Positions 37,037 to 46,606 of a stretch of 64,000 nt of DNA are shown piece after piece. This stretch comes from Photorhabdus luminescens subsp. luminescens. GTDB lineage: Bacteria; Pseudomonadota; Gammaproteobacteria; Enterobacterales; Enterobacteriaceae. The stretch's first letter is position 1. Each line of letters opens with the position of its first letter. Below the pieces are notes generated by a model, which made no database searches, was not told where the DNA came from, and saw nothing but the letters and a program-made list of their open reading frames with translations. The position numbers and the translations under genes were made by a program. The stretch spans positions 62,001 through 126,000 of the forward strand of contig NZ_JXSK01000008.1 in NCBI RefSeq assembly GCF_001083805.1. Direction: 5' to 3'.

Positions 37037-38105
37037 AACCGAATACCTGACGTAACGCCGACACCAGACGGCGATTGTCATGCTCACCCTTGATAGCGAC
37101 CCGATAATAATCAGCGTTCAAGCCTGAATAGTTAGCACAATGACGAATCAGTATTCTCTGTTTCAACAATGCTTGTTGAAGATTGATTTCCGGGCGCAAA
37201 CAACGCAGGAAGATATAATTTGCCGAAGGAGGCCAAACACACAGTTCCGGTAAGGCGGTCAATGCCTGATAAAGCCAACGTTGCTGCTCCGCTAACCAAC
37301 AGTGTGTTGCCTGAATGTAAGCGTTATCATTAAGCACAATTTCACCCGCCAACGCTGCGAAAGCGTTAATGGTCCACGGCTCCCGCCAACATTTCATTGC
37401 CCTGATACCCGCAATATCACCACTGACCAGATAACCAAGGCGCAACCCCGGAATAGCAAAAAATTTCGTTAGTGAACGCAGAATATAGAGACGGGGGAAA
37501 TGCGTTATCTGAGAAATAAATCCGACAGTATCCGGGAGAAAATCGATAAACGCTTCATCGACAATCAGTGCAATATTATGCTGACGGCAACGTTCAAATA
37601 TCACCTGCAACAGCACCGCATCCGGCATCAAACCGGTCGGATTATTGGGTGTGGCAAGAAACAGGCAATCAGGGCGACTGCGATCCAATGCTGCTAATAA
37701 ACGTTCATCAGGCTGATAACCATCGGCTTCACTCATTACATACTCATCAATCCGGCAATCAATCCGCTGTAAGGCTTTCCGATATTCAGCAAATCCCGGT
37801 ATCAACAGCATGGCACGACGCGGCTTAAGATAATTCACCACAGCATAAATCAATTCGGTAGCGCCATTACCCGCCATCAAGTTTTCAGTCGAACAATGAT
37901 GAGCCTTCGCTAACGCTGCATGTAACCGGCGGTATTCTGTATCAGGGTAGCACTCTGCTCGCTGCAACTGGTCGATAATGGCCGTTCTCAGGGATGTCGG
38001 CATTCCCAACGGATTAATATTAGCGCTGAAATCAATTATCTCTTCCGCTGCAACACCGATTTTCAGCGCCATTTCCAGCACATTACCACCATGTTCGCTC
38101 ATCAA
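37029..38105 (-). CDS. cobD: Threonine-phosphate decarboxylase CobD
   Basis: PLP-dependent fold-type I enzyme giving (R)-1-amino-2-propanol phosphate for CbiB. 358 residues (Salmonella 364). Features: DFSANINPLGMP, YPDTEYRRL, GNGATELIY, TPNNPTGL, VDEAFIDF and the PLP lysine in RSLTKFFAIPGLRLGY. Lies between cobA (26 bases upstream) and pduX (overlap). Confidence 0.93.
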   Translation of the reverse strand: MMSEHGGNVLEMALKIGVAAEEIIDFSANINPLGMPTSLRTAIIDQLQRAECYPDTEYRRLHAALAKAHHCSTENLMAGNGATELIYAVVNYLKPRRAMLLIPGFAEYRKALQRIDCRIDEYVMSEADGYQPDERLLAALDRSRPDCLFLATPNNPTGLMPDAVLLQVIFERCRQHNIALIVDEAFIDFLPDTVGFISQITHFPRLYILRSLTKFFAIPGLRLGYLVSGDIAGIRAMKCWREPWTINAFAALAGEIVLNDNAYIQATHCWLAEQQRWLYQALTALPELCVWPPSANYIFLRCLRPEINLQQALLKQRILIRHCANYSGLNADYYRVAIKGEHDNRRLVSALRQVFGYG

Positions 38106-38131
38106 ATATTATCCAAATGTTAAACAGAAAA

Positions 38132-38926
38132 TCAGAGTGCCATCAGTGATGGAACAGAAGACAACAACAAACGATCCCGGCTAAAAGCCAGTGTTTCCCG
38201 CAGACGTACCACATCACCAATCACAATCAATGCTGGCGCAGTCAATTTCTGAGCTGCCACTTGTTGAGCCAGCGTTAACAAGGTTGCGCTAGCAACTTGC
38301 TGTTGCTGATGGCTAGCATACATCACAACCGCCGCTGGCGTCGTCGGCGCTTTACCGCCAGCGATCAATTGCTCACAGATACTCGCCAGTTGCGTCATTC
38401 CCATTAAGATCACCAACGTACCTTCCAACTTTGCCAACGTCGCCCAATCCTGTGATTCATTTCCCTGACGCAGATGGCCGGTAATCACATGAAAACCTGA
38501 TGCATAATCACGATGGGTAACCGGTATCCCGGCACAAGCCAGACCACCAATGGATGAACTGATGCCCGGTACCACTTCAAAGGGAATTTTCGCCAGTGCC
38601 AAAGCTTCCGCTTCTTCACCGCCACGGCCAAACACATAGGGATCTCCCCCTTTCAGCCGGACAACATTTAACCCTTGTTGCGCACACTCCACCAAGATCT
38701 GATTAATTTGCCGTTGCGGCACTGGGTGATAGTTCGGCGTTTTGCCGACATTAATCATTTGGCAATCATCGGGTGCTTCAGATAGCAGGTCCGGGCTGAC
38801 TAATCGATCATAGACCAGCGCCTCAGCCTGACGGATACAATGTAACCCTCTGACAGTAATCAGCGCCGCATCGCCGGGACCGGCGCCTACCAACCAAACT
38901 TTTCCGCTATTCATCATATTGTTCAC
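38132..38926 (-). CDS. cobA: Uroporphyrinogen-III C-methyltransferase (SUMT)
   Basis: SAM-dependent methyltransferase converting uroporphyrinogen III to precorrin-2, the first step committed to corrin and siroheme. 264 residues. Tetrapyrrole methylase motifs VWLVGAGPGDAALITVRG, VVRLKGGDPYVFGRGGEEAE and VVPGISSSIGG are complete, as is GIPVTHRDYASGFHVITGH. The start may be any of three close ATG codons at 38926, 38917 or 38914. First gene of the operon and divergent from eutA. The symbol follows the SUMT usage, not the Salmonella adenosyltransferase. Confidence 0.9.
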   Translation of the reverse strand: MNNMMNSGKVWLVGAGPGDAALITVRGLHCIRQAEALVYDRLVSPDLLSEAPDDCQMINVGKTPNYHPVPQRQINQILVECAQQGLNVVRLKGGDPYVFGRGGEEAEALALAKIPFEVVPGISSSIGGLACAGIPVTHRDYASGFHVITGHLRQGNESQDWATLAKLEGTLVILMGMTQLASICEQLIAGGKAPTTPAAVVMYASHQQQQVASATLLTLAQQVAAQKLTAPALIVIGDVVRLRETLAFSRDRLLLSSVPSLMAL

Positions 38927-39229
38927 CCTGTAACGAAAGTCTGTTGGAAGATATATAACCGATAGCCAGCAACACGATCTGGTGTGAGATCAATAATTCT
39001 TCATTTTTATTAATGTATTGACGATAACTATCTGTCCTGACACATTGCAGCTTTATCTACTTGTTTCCCTTAGTAACTTTGCCCGGTATCTTGTATCTAC
39101 GCCATTTTTATTATAATCCTTAATGTTTTTGTGACCGCAGTTGATTTTTCAATCAAATTGACGATGTTTAATACTGATTGATAAAAAAAAATGCCAACAT
39201 ACGCCTTATTACAGACAAGGGGCGTAGCG
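38927..39229. promoter_or_regulatory. Divergent control region cobA/eutA
   Basis: About 300 bases between the divergent cobA and eutA starts; both promoters must lie here. I looked for a cobalamin riboswitch (B12 box) on both strands and did not find one. No eutR-type regulator gene is adjacent. Confidence 0.4.
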
Positions 39230-40642
39230 ATGGAAGCCAAGGAATTATTCAGTGTCGGTATTGACATCGGCACCACCACCACACAAGTGATCTTTTCGCG
39301 TCTGTCACTGGTGAACCGTGCAGCGGTATCACAAGTGCCACGCTACGAGTTTGTTAGCCGCGAGATTATCTGGCAAAGCCCGGTATTATTTACCCCCGTA
39401 GATTTCGCCGGGCAATTGCGTGAAGACGAACTGTTCAACTTGATCCAGGCACAATATCAGGCAGCAAATATCGATCCGGAAAGTATCGATTCCGGCGCAG
39501 TCATCATTACCGGTGAAACCGCGAAAACGTGTAATGCACGCCCGGCGATTATGGCATTGGCACAAAAATTAGGGGATTTTGTTGTCGCAACAGCGGGGCC
39601 ACATCTGGAATCAATGATTGCCGGTTTGGGTTCCGGCGCTCAAGCGCTGTCACAACAGAAAATGGCCAGAGTGCTCAATATTGATATCGGCGGCGGCACA
39701 GCCAACTATGCGTTATTCGATGCCGGGCGACTTATCGCCTCTGCTTGCTTAAATGTCGGTGGCCGCCTCTTGGAAACCGATCCCCAAGGGAAAGTTTTAC
39801 GGGCGCATCCGCCCGGCGCACTGATCGTTGATTCACTGTTTGGTGAAAACACCGATATTCAACATCTGACAGCCACGCAATTGCAGCAAATTGCTACGCG
39901 GATGTCCCAATTGCTATGGGAAGTCGTCACCGGGCAACTCACACCACTGGCGCAACAATTACTGATGACCGAACCGCTGCCAAACTGTGATGCGCTCTAC
40001 GCAGTTACCCTCTCCGGCGGGGTAGGAGAATGTTATCGTGAAGCATCGGATCATGATCTATTCCGTTTTCACGATTTAGGACCACTGCTGGCGCAAGCTA
40101 TTCATCGTGATAATGATTTCGTCAAACTGCCGCTGCAAGTGCCGAAACAAACCGTACGCGCTACCGTCATTGGCGCCGGCGCTCATACATTATCGTTATC
40201 CGGCAGTACTATCTGGCTTGATACGCTGTCACTACCACTGCGCAACATTCCCGTCGTTCATCCTGACACAGAAGCCGCTGAATCACTGGCAGAAGCCTGG
40301 CAACATGCGCTCACACAAATGGATCTGAATGCCGAACAAGATCTCTATGCATTGGCCCTACCCGACGCCCTGCCGGTGAATTATGCCGCCGTACAGACAT
40401 GCATTACCGCTTTACAGAACTTTGCCGGACGCTATCCCTCTTCTCACCCGCTGCTCATCGTCGCTGGTCAAGACTTTGGTAAGGCATTGGGAATGCTGTT
40501 ACATCCTCTGATGGGAGAACGACCGCTGGCGGTTATTGATGAAGTTATCACCCGCACCGGAGATTATATCGACATTGGCACACCACTATTTAATGGCACT
40601 GTCGTTCCCGTCACTATCAAATCACTGGCTTTTCCTTCCTGA
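39230..40642 (+). CDS. eutA: Ethanolamine ammonia-lyase reactivating factor EutA
   Basis: ATP-dependent chaperone-like protein that removes inactivated cobalamin from EutBC. Start at 39230 after AGGGGCG gives the family N-terminus (MEAKELFSVGIDIGTTTTQ); an in-frame ATG 13 codons earlier has no ribosome site. 470 residues (E. coli 467). Actin-fold ATPase motifs: GIDIGTTTT, LNIDIGGGTANYALF, TLSGGVGECYR and VIGAGAHTLSLSG. First gene of eutABC. Confidence 0.93.
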   Translation: MEAKELFSVGIDIGTTTTQVIFSRLSLVNRAAVSQVPRYEFVSREIIWQSPVLFTPVDFAGQLREDELFNLIQAQYQAANIDPESIDSGAVIITGETAKTCNARPAIMALAQKLGDFVVATAGPHLESMIAGLGSGAQALSQQKMARVLNIDIGGGTANYALFDAGRLIASACLNVGGRLLETDPQGKVLRAHPPGALIVDSLFGENTDIQHLTATQLQQIATRMSQLLWEVVTGQLTPLAQQLLMTEPLPNCDALYAVTLSGGVGECYREASDHDLFRFHDLGPLLAQAIHRDNDFVKLPLQVPKQTVRATVIGAGAHTLSLSGSTIWLDTLSLPLRNIPVVHPDTEAAESLAEAWQHALTQMDLNAEQDLYALALPDALPVNYAAVQTCITALQNFAGRYPSSHPLLIVAGQDFGKALGMLLHPLMGERPLAVIDEVITRTGDYIDIGTPLFNGTVVPVTIKSLAFPS

Positions 40643-40654
40643 GAGAACGTAAAC

Positions 40655-42016
40655 ATGAAATTGAAAACTCAGCTTTTTGGTAAGACCTATCAGTTTAAAG
40701 ATGTCAAACAGGTGCTGGCAATGGCTAACGAATTGCGCTCTGGGGATATACTCGCCGGGGTGGCTGCCGAAAATTCCCAACAACGGGTAGCGGCTAAACA
40801 TGTCCTCTCGGAGATGACGATTGCGGATATTCGCATGAACCCAATCATCCCTTATGAAGAGGATTGCGTGACCCGCATTATTCAGGATGACATCAACGAA
40901 ATTGCCTACGCCCGCATAAAAAACTGGAGCATTGGCGAACTGCGTGAATATATACTAAGCGACGATACCAGCGTGGATGATATCGCCTTTCTACGTAAAG
41001 GAATCAGTTCTGAAGTTGTCGCCGCCGTGGCAAAAATTAGTTCCAATGCGGACCTGATCTATGGCGCGAAAAAAATGCCGGTGATCAAAAAAGCCAATAC
41101 CACCATCGGGGCGCCGGGAACGTTCAGCGCCCGGCTGCAACCTAACGATACCCGCGACGATGTACAAAGCATTCTGGCCCAGATTTACGAAGGGCTATCG
41201 TTTGGCGTTGGTGATGCAGTCATCGGCGTTAACCCGGTAACTGACGATGTGGAAAACCTCACCCGCGTGCTGGATACCATTTATGAAGTGATCGACAAAT
41301 TCGCTATCCCAACACAGGGCTGTGTTTTAGCCCATGTCACGACTCAGATAGAAGCCATTAAACGTGGGGCGCCGGGCGGCTTGATTTTCCAAAGTATCTG
41401 CGGCAGTGAAAAAGGGCTAAAAGAGTTTGGCGTAGAATTGGCTATGTTGGATGAAGCCCGTGCCGTTGGTGCGGAATATTGCCGTCTTGCCGGCGATAAC
41501 TGCCTGTATCTTGAAACCGGACAAGGTTCAGCCCTCTCCGCCGGTGCTCACTTTGGCGCTGATCAAGTAACAATGGAGGCACGAAACTACGGTTTAGCAC
41601 GCCACTATGACCCATTTCTCGTGAATACCGTTGTCGGTTTCATCGGGCCGGAATACCTCTACAATGATCGCCAGATTATCCGCGCCGGATTAGAAGACCA
41701 CTTTATGGGAAAACTCAGCGGCGTCTCAATGGGATGTGACTGCTGCTACACCAACCACGCAGACTCTGATCAAAACCAGAATGAAAACCTGATGATTCTG
41801 CTGGCAACCGCAGGATGTAATTTCATCATGGGAATGCCGCTCGGTGATGACATTATGCTTAATTACCAGACATCTGCTTTCCACGATACCGCCACTATCC
41901 GTCATCTGCTCAATCTGCGCCCATCACCAGAGTTTGAACGCTGGCTGGAACAGATGGGGATCATGGCAAACGGGCGTTTAACATCACGCGCAGGCGATGC
42001 ATCGTTCTTTTTCTGA
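40655..42016 (+). CDS. eutB: Ethanolamine ammonia-lyase large subunit EutB
   Basis: Catalytic TIM-barrel subunit; splits ethanolamine into acetaldehyde and ammonia with adenosylcobalamin. 453 residues, the E. coli length. Features: KLKTQLFGKTYQFKDVKQVL, NPIIPYEEDCVTRIIQDDIN, IGAPGTFSARLQPNDTRDD, GVNPVTDD, FQSICGSEKG, and the cysteine-rich MGCDCCYTNHADSDQNQNEN. All recognised substrate-contact regions are kept. 12 bases after eutA; ribosome site GAGAGAAC. Confidence 0.96.
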   Translation: MKLKTQLFGKTYQFKDVKQVLAMANELRSGDILAGVAAENSQQRVAAKHVLSEMTIADIRMNPIIPYEEDCVTRIIQDDINEIAYARIKNWSIGELREYILSDDTSVDDIAFLRKGISSEVVAAVAKISSNADLIYGAKKMPVIKKANTTIGAPGTFSARLQPNDTRDDVQSILAQIYEGLSFGVGDAVIGVNPVTDDVENLTRVLDTIYEVIDKFAIPTQGCVLAHVTTQIEAIKRGAPGGLIFQSICGSEKGLKEFGVELAMLDEARAVGAEYCRLAGDNCLYLETGQGSALSAGAHFGADQVTMEARNYGLARHYDPFLVNTVVGFIGPEYLYNDRQIIRAGLEDHFMGKLSGVSMGCDCCYTNHADSDQNQNENLMILLATAGCNFIMGMPLGDDIMLNYQTSAFHDTATIRHLLNLRPSPEFERWLEQMGIMANGRLTSRAGDASFFF

Positions 42017-42038
42017 TTCTTTGCTGAGATAAATCACC

Positions 42039-42905
42039 ATGAACCAAAAACCAATTAAAGCATGTGCAGATAATGCGGTCCTTAGCCAAGAACCACCAAC
42101 ATTATCCCCTCCTACAGCGGTAATCATTGACGAAACCGAAAGCTGTACGCCGGATTTAGGCTCCTTAGAAGCCAAACAGTGGATAGGCGTCCAAAACCCG
42201 AACCGTATGGAAGTCTTACAGGAATTACGCCGTAGCACTGTGGCGAGAGTCGGTACCGGCCGCAGCGGTCCGCGCCCCCGAACTCAGGCATTACTGCGTT
42301 TTCAGGCTGATCACTCCCGTTCAAAAGATACAGTGTTAAAAGAAGTCCCGGTTGAATGGATAGAAAAACGGGGATTGCTGGAAGTGCAATCTCAAGTCAG
42401 CGACAAAAATCTCTATCTGACTCGGCCGGATTTAGGGCGAAAACTCAGTGCGAATGCAGCAGAAACCTTGCTGACACAGTGTAAAACAGGTCCTGACGTA
42501 CAGGTTGTTATCTCCGATGGCCTTTCTACTGATGCCATTATCGCTAACTACGAAGATCTTGTGCCCCCCTTGTTAAAAGGGTTGGAGCAAGCAGGAATGT
42601 GCATCGGCACCCCGTTTTTTGTGCGCTATGGTCGCGTTAAAATCGAAGATCAAATTGGCGAGTTACTAAAAGCTAAAGTGGTTATCTTACTAATTGGAGA
42701 ACGCCCCGGATTAGGGCAATCGGAAAGTCTCTCCTGCTATGCCGTTTACCAGCCGACAGTAGAGAAAACCGTTGAAGCTGACCGTACTTGTATCTCTAAT
42801 ATTCACCGTGGCGGCACACCGCCAATTGAAGCCGCGGCAATTATTGTCGATTTAGCTAAAAATATGCTGGCACAACAAGCCTCCGGTATTGCGCTTAGTC
42901 GTTAA
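42039..42905 (+). CDS. eutC: Ethanolamine ammonia-lyase small subunit EutC
   Basis: Cobalamin-contacting small subunit of the lyase. 288 residues (E. coli 295). The N-terminus (residues 1-50) is variable; the core has [66 protein letters not shown] and [18 protein letters not shown]. 22 bases after eutB. No eutD/E/G or microcompartment shell genes follow; an ERIC element does. Confidence 0.94.
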   Translation: MNQKPIKACADNAVLSQEPPTLSPPTAVIIDETESCTPDLGSLEAKQWIGVQNPNRMEVLQELRRSTVARVGTGRSGPRPRTQALLRFQADHSRSKDTVLKEVPVEWIEKRGLLEVQSQVSDKNLYLTRPDLGRKLSANAAETLLTQCKTGPDVQVVISDGLSTDAIIANYEDLVPPLLKGLEQAGMCIGTPFFVRYGRVKIEDQIGELLKAKVVILLIGERPGLGQSESLSCYAVYQPTVEKTVEADRTCISNIHRGGTPPIEAAAIIVDLAKNMLAQQASGIALSR

Positions 42906-42917
42906 TGGAATGGCGGA

Positions 42918-43046
42918 TATATACCCTATAGATTTCAAGGTGCATCGCGACGGCAAGGGAGCGAATCCCCAAGAGCATAGATAACTATGTGACTGGGGTG
43001 AGTGAGTGCAGCCAACAAAGAGGCAACTTGAAAGATAACGGGAATA
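42918..43046. repeat. ERIC element 4
   Basis: Orientation as ERIC 2; TATACCC start, GGAATAA end with small changes. It begins 13 bases after the eutC stop. Confidence 0.9.
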
Positions 43047-43099
43047 ACCATTTACCTCTAAGGGCTACATAACTACGTAAACATACGGAGCAAAAGCAT

Positions 43100-43474
43100 A
43101 TGGCTAGTATTCAATTTATTACAGACGAGCATGGCAAAAAACAAGCCGTTATTTTACCAATGGACGAGTACGAAAGACTGTTGGCAGCCGCGGATCATGA
43201 TGAAGATTATCAAATTATTCCCTATACAGCGGGACCAAATGACGATGAAACTATTCCTCATGAAGTCGTTTCTATCATGGTAGACAATGAAGTTTCACTA
43301 CAAGCCGCTTGGCGCATTTATCGTGGACTATCACAAGCTGAGGTAGCGGAAAAGCTGGGTATAAAACAAGCTGCCGTTTCTCAGTTTGAGAAATCAGATC
43401 GCCCACGCAAAGCAACGATTGAAAAATTAGCGGCTTTATATGATTGCCGAATAAGTCAACTAGTGCTCGACTGA
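43100..43474 (+). CDS. XRE-type regulator with Phd-like N-terminus
   Basis: 124 residues. Residues 1-33 (ASIQFITDEHGKKQAVILPM, then DEYERLL) follow the pattern of prevent-host-death-like antitoxin N-termini; residues about 72-122 are a lambda-repressor-type helix-turn-helix (GLSQAEVAEKLGIKQAAVSQ, then FEKS). Ribosome site CGGAGC. No toxin gene is evident directly before or after. Probably an antitoxin-like autoregulator that lost its partner. Confidence 0.7.
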   Translation: MASIQFITDEHGKKQAVILPMDEYERLLAAADHDEDYQIIPYTAGPNDDETIPHEVVSIMVDNEVSLQAAWRIYRGLSQAEVAEKLGIKQAAVSQFEKSDRPRKATIEKLAALYDCRISQLVLD

Positions 43475-43513
43475 TTAAAAGAAAATCATCAATATAAAAA
43501 TAAAAAAGAGGAT

Positions 43514-43531
43514 GGCAGGCCAGAACCTGCC
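43514..43531 (-). terminator. Terminator of the 214-residue unknown gene
   Basis: GGCAGG and CCTGCC with a 6-base loop, extended by GGA/TCC, and a run of six T on the minus strand about 6 bases beyond. The equivalent in unit B is at 46911-46928. Confidence 0.7.
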
Positions 43532-43541
43532 TCCTACTTTA

Positions 43542-44186
43542 TTAACTGGCGGGCCATATATGCGATATAACTTCAAATTCTGCATTTTGAACATCACGGC
43601 TAATGTTATAGACTACAATTTTATAGAAATTAACAACATTAGGCGGTGATGCAAGTATATCGGTGTTACCGGCGTCAACATCAACATGGGTATACATATT
43701 ATAACTTCCAAACGCACTAGCCCAATAATTTATAGCCCTAATATGTGCAAAGCCATTGTTTCTTATAATTGCATCACTGAATTCAGTAGGGAATACTGCA
43801 TCACCAGAATTATAAATTTCAAATCCATGTGGATTGGTCAACAGTATTTTTCTTGATCGAATGTCAGTGTTTTTATACTTAGAATCCAATACAAAATCAA
43901 TTTCTGCCGTTTCAGTACTGCTAAGATTGGAAACTACTATTTTATATCGGTAAAGAAGGTGAGTAGGTCTTGCGAGTATTCTAACTTCTCCAAGATAAAC
44001 ATCAACATAACTATACTGCTGATAATCTCCAGTCAGACTAGCCCAGTAATTTATAGCTCTAATTGGTGCTATAGTCCTGTTTTTTATAACTGCCGTTGGG
44101 ACAGTATTGGGCATTACAATATTGCTACTACTATGAATCTCAACGGTTTGAAGAGGACCTATAGATATTCTTTTTTTCGTTGACAT
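43542..44186 (-). CDS. Unknown protein with two copies of a 100-residue domain
   Basis: 214 residues made of two tandem copies (about 1-100 and 108-214) of a beta-rich domain with the core pattern IRAINYWA-x3-G-x-Y-x2-Y-x-x-VDV and, later, YKIVV-x-N-x-S. No signal peptide or membrane segment. The single-domain paralogue at 46986-47300 belongs to unit B. The aromatic, polar surface pattern would fit a lectin-like or effector-associated domain, but I do not recognise the family. Divergent from the small membrane genes. Confidence 0.65.
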   Translation of the reverse strand: MSTKKRISIGPLQTVEIHSSSNIVMPNTVPTAVIKNRTIAPIRAINYWASLTGDYQQYSYVDVYLGEVRILARPTHLLYRYKIVVSNLSSTETAEIDFVLDSKYKNTDIRSRKILLTNPHGFEIYNSGDAVFPTEFSDAIIRNNGFAHIRAINYWASAFGSYNMYTHVDVDAGNTDILASPPNVVNFYKIVVYNISRDVQNAEFEVISHIWPAS

Positions 44187-44573
44187 TATTCTTTTCCTTA
44201 TTATTTATGTTGTTTAGTAATATACATAACAGGTAGTTTTACCTGTAAAATTTAACTTAACACTTTCCACAAACAGTTAAATATTGAAATTTGTCAGCAC
44301 AGTAAAAAAATACAATCAACGAATTCATTGTATATACTTTGTCATTCAATCATGTAATAAATAACAACCGAAATAATAAGGTGCTATTTTTTTCGCATTA
44401 TCTATTCTGATAACACCTTTCTCTCTCATTTCTATTACGACAGCAGTACCATACCATTAAATACAACAAACTTTTGAAAAACAGATCTAAAGAATGCATT
44501 TATTAGGTATAATAAAGTTATAATTATGTTATGATAAATCATTATATCAACAAAATATTATGAGATTGAATAG
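44187..44573. promoter_or_regulatory. Duplicated divergent intergenic region, unit A
   Basis: About 390 bases nearly identical to 47301-47691 in unit B. It separates the unknown gene from the first small membrane gene, so both promoters lie here. TTATAAT-like and TATGTTATGATAA stretches occur just before the plus-strand gene. Confidence 0.5.
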
Positions 44574-44978
44574 ATGGATTTGGAAAAGTTAAGAAAATTA
44601 ACCCTCAGTAGTGGATTCACATTTAAAGAGCTTCTCGAAATGGAAAGAATCTTTAAAAATCTTGACGATGATGAAAGAAGGTACCTTATAGAGATTTATA
44701 CAAAAAACGATAATATTTACAATGTTATAATATTATTTTCTGAAGAAGTAGGTTTTCCTGTGTTATACATAACTGCCTGGTATGTAGTATTCATATTAAT
44801 AGAACTGTACGATAATGCGTGGTTTATGATTCCATTTACATCACTTACTTATGTCATTGTGACAATGATATGTTTATGTTACAAACATTTTTGTCAAAAT
44901 TATACTTTCCCCATGTGCATAAAATTAATAATTTTCTATATTCGATTTAAAATAAAAGAAAAACTCAAGAAATTATAA
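44574..44978 (+). CDS. Small two-helix membrane protein 1, unit A (candidate immunity)
   Basis: 134 residues. N-terminal soluble part (MDLEKLRKLTLSSGFTFKEL, a charged LDDDERRYLIE) and two hydrophobic helices around residues 62-80 and 84-104, then a basic tail (IRFKIKEKLKKL). Paralogous to the genes at 45022, 47692 and 48168. Convergent with the DUF4225 effector gene. Place and membrane nature suggest an immunity protein against a membrane-acting effector; that is inference. Confidence 0.65.
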   Translation: MDLEKLRKLTLSSGFTFKELLEMERIFKNLDDDERRYLIEIYTKNDNIYNVIILFSEEVGFPVLYITAWYVVFILIELYDNAWFMIPFTSLTYVIVTMICLCYKHFCQNYTFPMCIKLIIFYIRFKIKEKLKKL

Positions 44979-45021
44979 AAAATAATAAAAATAACCATAA
45001 AATAAAACCGAGCCTAAATAA

Positions 45022-45419
45022 ATGAACCTAGCTGACTTAAGAAAATTAATATTAAATAGCGGATTCACCATTAAAGAACTTCTTAAGATAAAGAGAAGCT
45101 TTATTATTCTACATAAAGATGATCCTGATATTTATCATAAATACCAAAGCAAAACCGATTGCTTTTGTCATTATCTGCTATTTAGAGGTGAAGAAGCAGC
45201 CATGCCAATAATATATTCGACACTGATTTCTTCATTTATAATGTTAGGCATGCTTTTTAGTGGAAAAGCATATGGGATTCCATTAATGTTTTTTGTTTAT
45301 TTATTAACAATAGTATCTTTTTATTTTTATTTGGTCATTCCATTAATCTTATTACAGAATTGAAATTATCAATACTTTATTTCCGATTTAAAATAAAAAC
45401 TAAATTTCAATCGTCATGA
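45022..45419 (+). pseudogene. Small membrane protein 2, unit A, 3' frameshift
   Basis: The open frame runs 45022-45363 (113 residues, MNLADLRKLILNSGFTIKEL, FCHYLLF, GKAYGIPLMFFVYLL) but ends early at VIPLILLQN. The next frame continues the pattern of its unit B paralogue (ITELKLSILYFRFKIKTKFQ) to a TGA at 45417-45419. So a small indel near 45340 removes the last 23 or so residues, including the basic tail. Confidence 0.7.
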
Positions 45420-46119
45420 AGTTTATTTATGTCATCTATCAAAAGTTTGACTTTATACATACTACCAGATATTTGAATGGTTAATATAGGATTTGGTGTT
45501 AACCGCCATTTTCTGGCAAGATCCTCATTAATATACCTAAATAATTTTCCCGCCCCCAGCTTTACAGGATAGCCCCCCGATATATTATTCTTTGATTTAA
45601 TAGGCTTAAGCTTGAACATTCCATATGCACTCGCCACTAAATCAACTGAACTATAAGCAACATTAGCTACATTATCACCATAACCTAAAGCATGAGAGAT
45701 GTGCCGATATCCCTCCCTGAGCCAGCCTATATCTTGACTCTCATAGAGAATCGGACTAATAGCTTCATAAAAGTTATTACCTCCATGAGCCAACAAAACA
45801 ACCCCCATAGACTGAACCTTTTTAGATCTTACCAATTTACCAGATTTAAAAACTGCAACACCAGCAGCTGACTGAACAATACCAGCAACAACCCCACCGC
45901 CTATTTTTGCGTATTTAACCACGCCCTGATCTTCAAATATATCGGTTACAATATATTTGGTATAATCCTTACGCCTTAAAGCCTGATATTCTCTTTCCGT
46001 TATTTCATATTCATCTTTTACTTCATAAACCAATCTCTTCTTTTCACTTAGTGTGCTTTACGCTTCAATGACGAAGCGTAATTATTTAAATCATAAGAAA
46101 GATCGGATATCCCTTTCAT
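45407..46119 (-). pseudogene. DUF4225 Hcp-linked effector, unit A, internally deleted
   Basis: The start is at 46119 (MKGIS), but compared with unit B 109 bases corresponding to 49216-49324 are missing, which shifts the frame. The remaining open frame (45407-46033, 208 residues) starts inside at MVYEVKDEYEITERE and holds the DUF4225 core (YIVTDIFEDQGVVKYAKIGG, then GVVAG, and GNNFYEAISPILYE). The N-terminal part is thus separated from the core. Probably inactive. Confidence 0.8.
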
Positions 46120-46126
46120 AAAAACC

Positions 46127-46606
46127 TCAATAAACGTTGTCTTCCCATATGCTATATGCACTGGTGCCAGACATCACATGTTCCCACGTTATTGATTTAT
46201 ACATTAAAGATAAACTTTCCTGTGGCTGGCATTCATTATGCGTAGATGAGTTTGGATAAAAGCCATTCAATCCACATAGATATGCGCCTGTGAGTTTTAT
46301 CTTATAATAGAGTTCTAAACCACCTTTAGTTGATGTTCTGTAAAAATAAAAAATACATTGCAGCGATTCTTTATTGGTTATGGCTAATCCCAAAAGAGGA
46401 GAAGATTTGTCTATTGGTTTTCTTATCTCAACCGGTTGATGATTAACATGTTGACCTCTGGTTATATTAGACGTCAATTCATAAACAAATATATGGTCTT
46501 CATGACCAAGCTGACATGTGTTACCAATAGAATCAACCGTTGAACATCCCTGTGATATCAAACCTTGTTTATCACCCTTAATTTCCAAATAGATTATATT
46601 TGCCAT
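46127..46606 (-). CDS. Hcp family type VI secretion protein, unit A
   Basis: T6SS tube protein that forms hexameric rings and carries effectors. 159 residues: MANIIYLEIKGDKQGLISQG, CSTVDSIGN, HEDHIFVYEL, VEIRKPIDKSSPLLGLAI, ITWEHVMSGTSAYSIWED. One residue (Leu for Ile in AYLCGLNG) distinguishes it from the unit B copy. Directly upstream of the effector gene (7-base gap). No other T6SS gene lies in the window, so it is an orphan hcp island. Confidence 0.92.
   Translation of the reverse strand: MANIIYLEIKGDKQGLISQGCSTVDSIGNTCQLGHEDHIFVYELTSNITRGQHVNHQPVEIRKPIDKSSPLLGLAITNKESLQCIFYFYRTSTKGGLELYYKIKLTGAYLCGLNGFYPNSSTHNECQPQESLSLMYKSITWEHVMSGTSAYSIWEDNVY

Noticed and set aside
38927..39229. Possible cobalamin riboswitch between cobA and eutA
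   Set aside because: No B12-box-like sequence or long conserved stem pattern was found on either strand. A covariance-model search would settle it.
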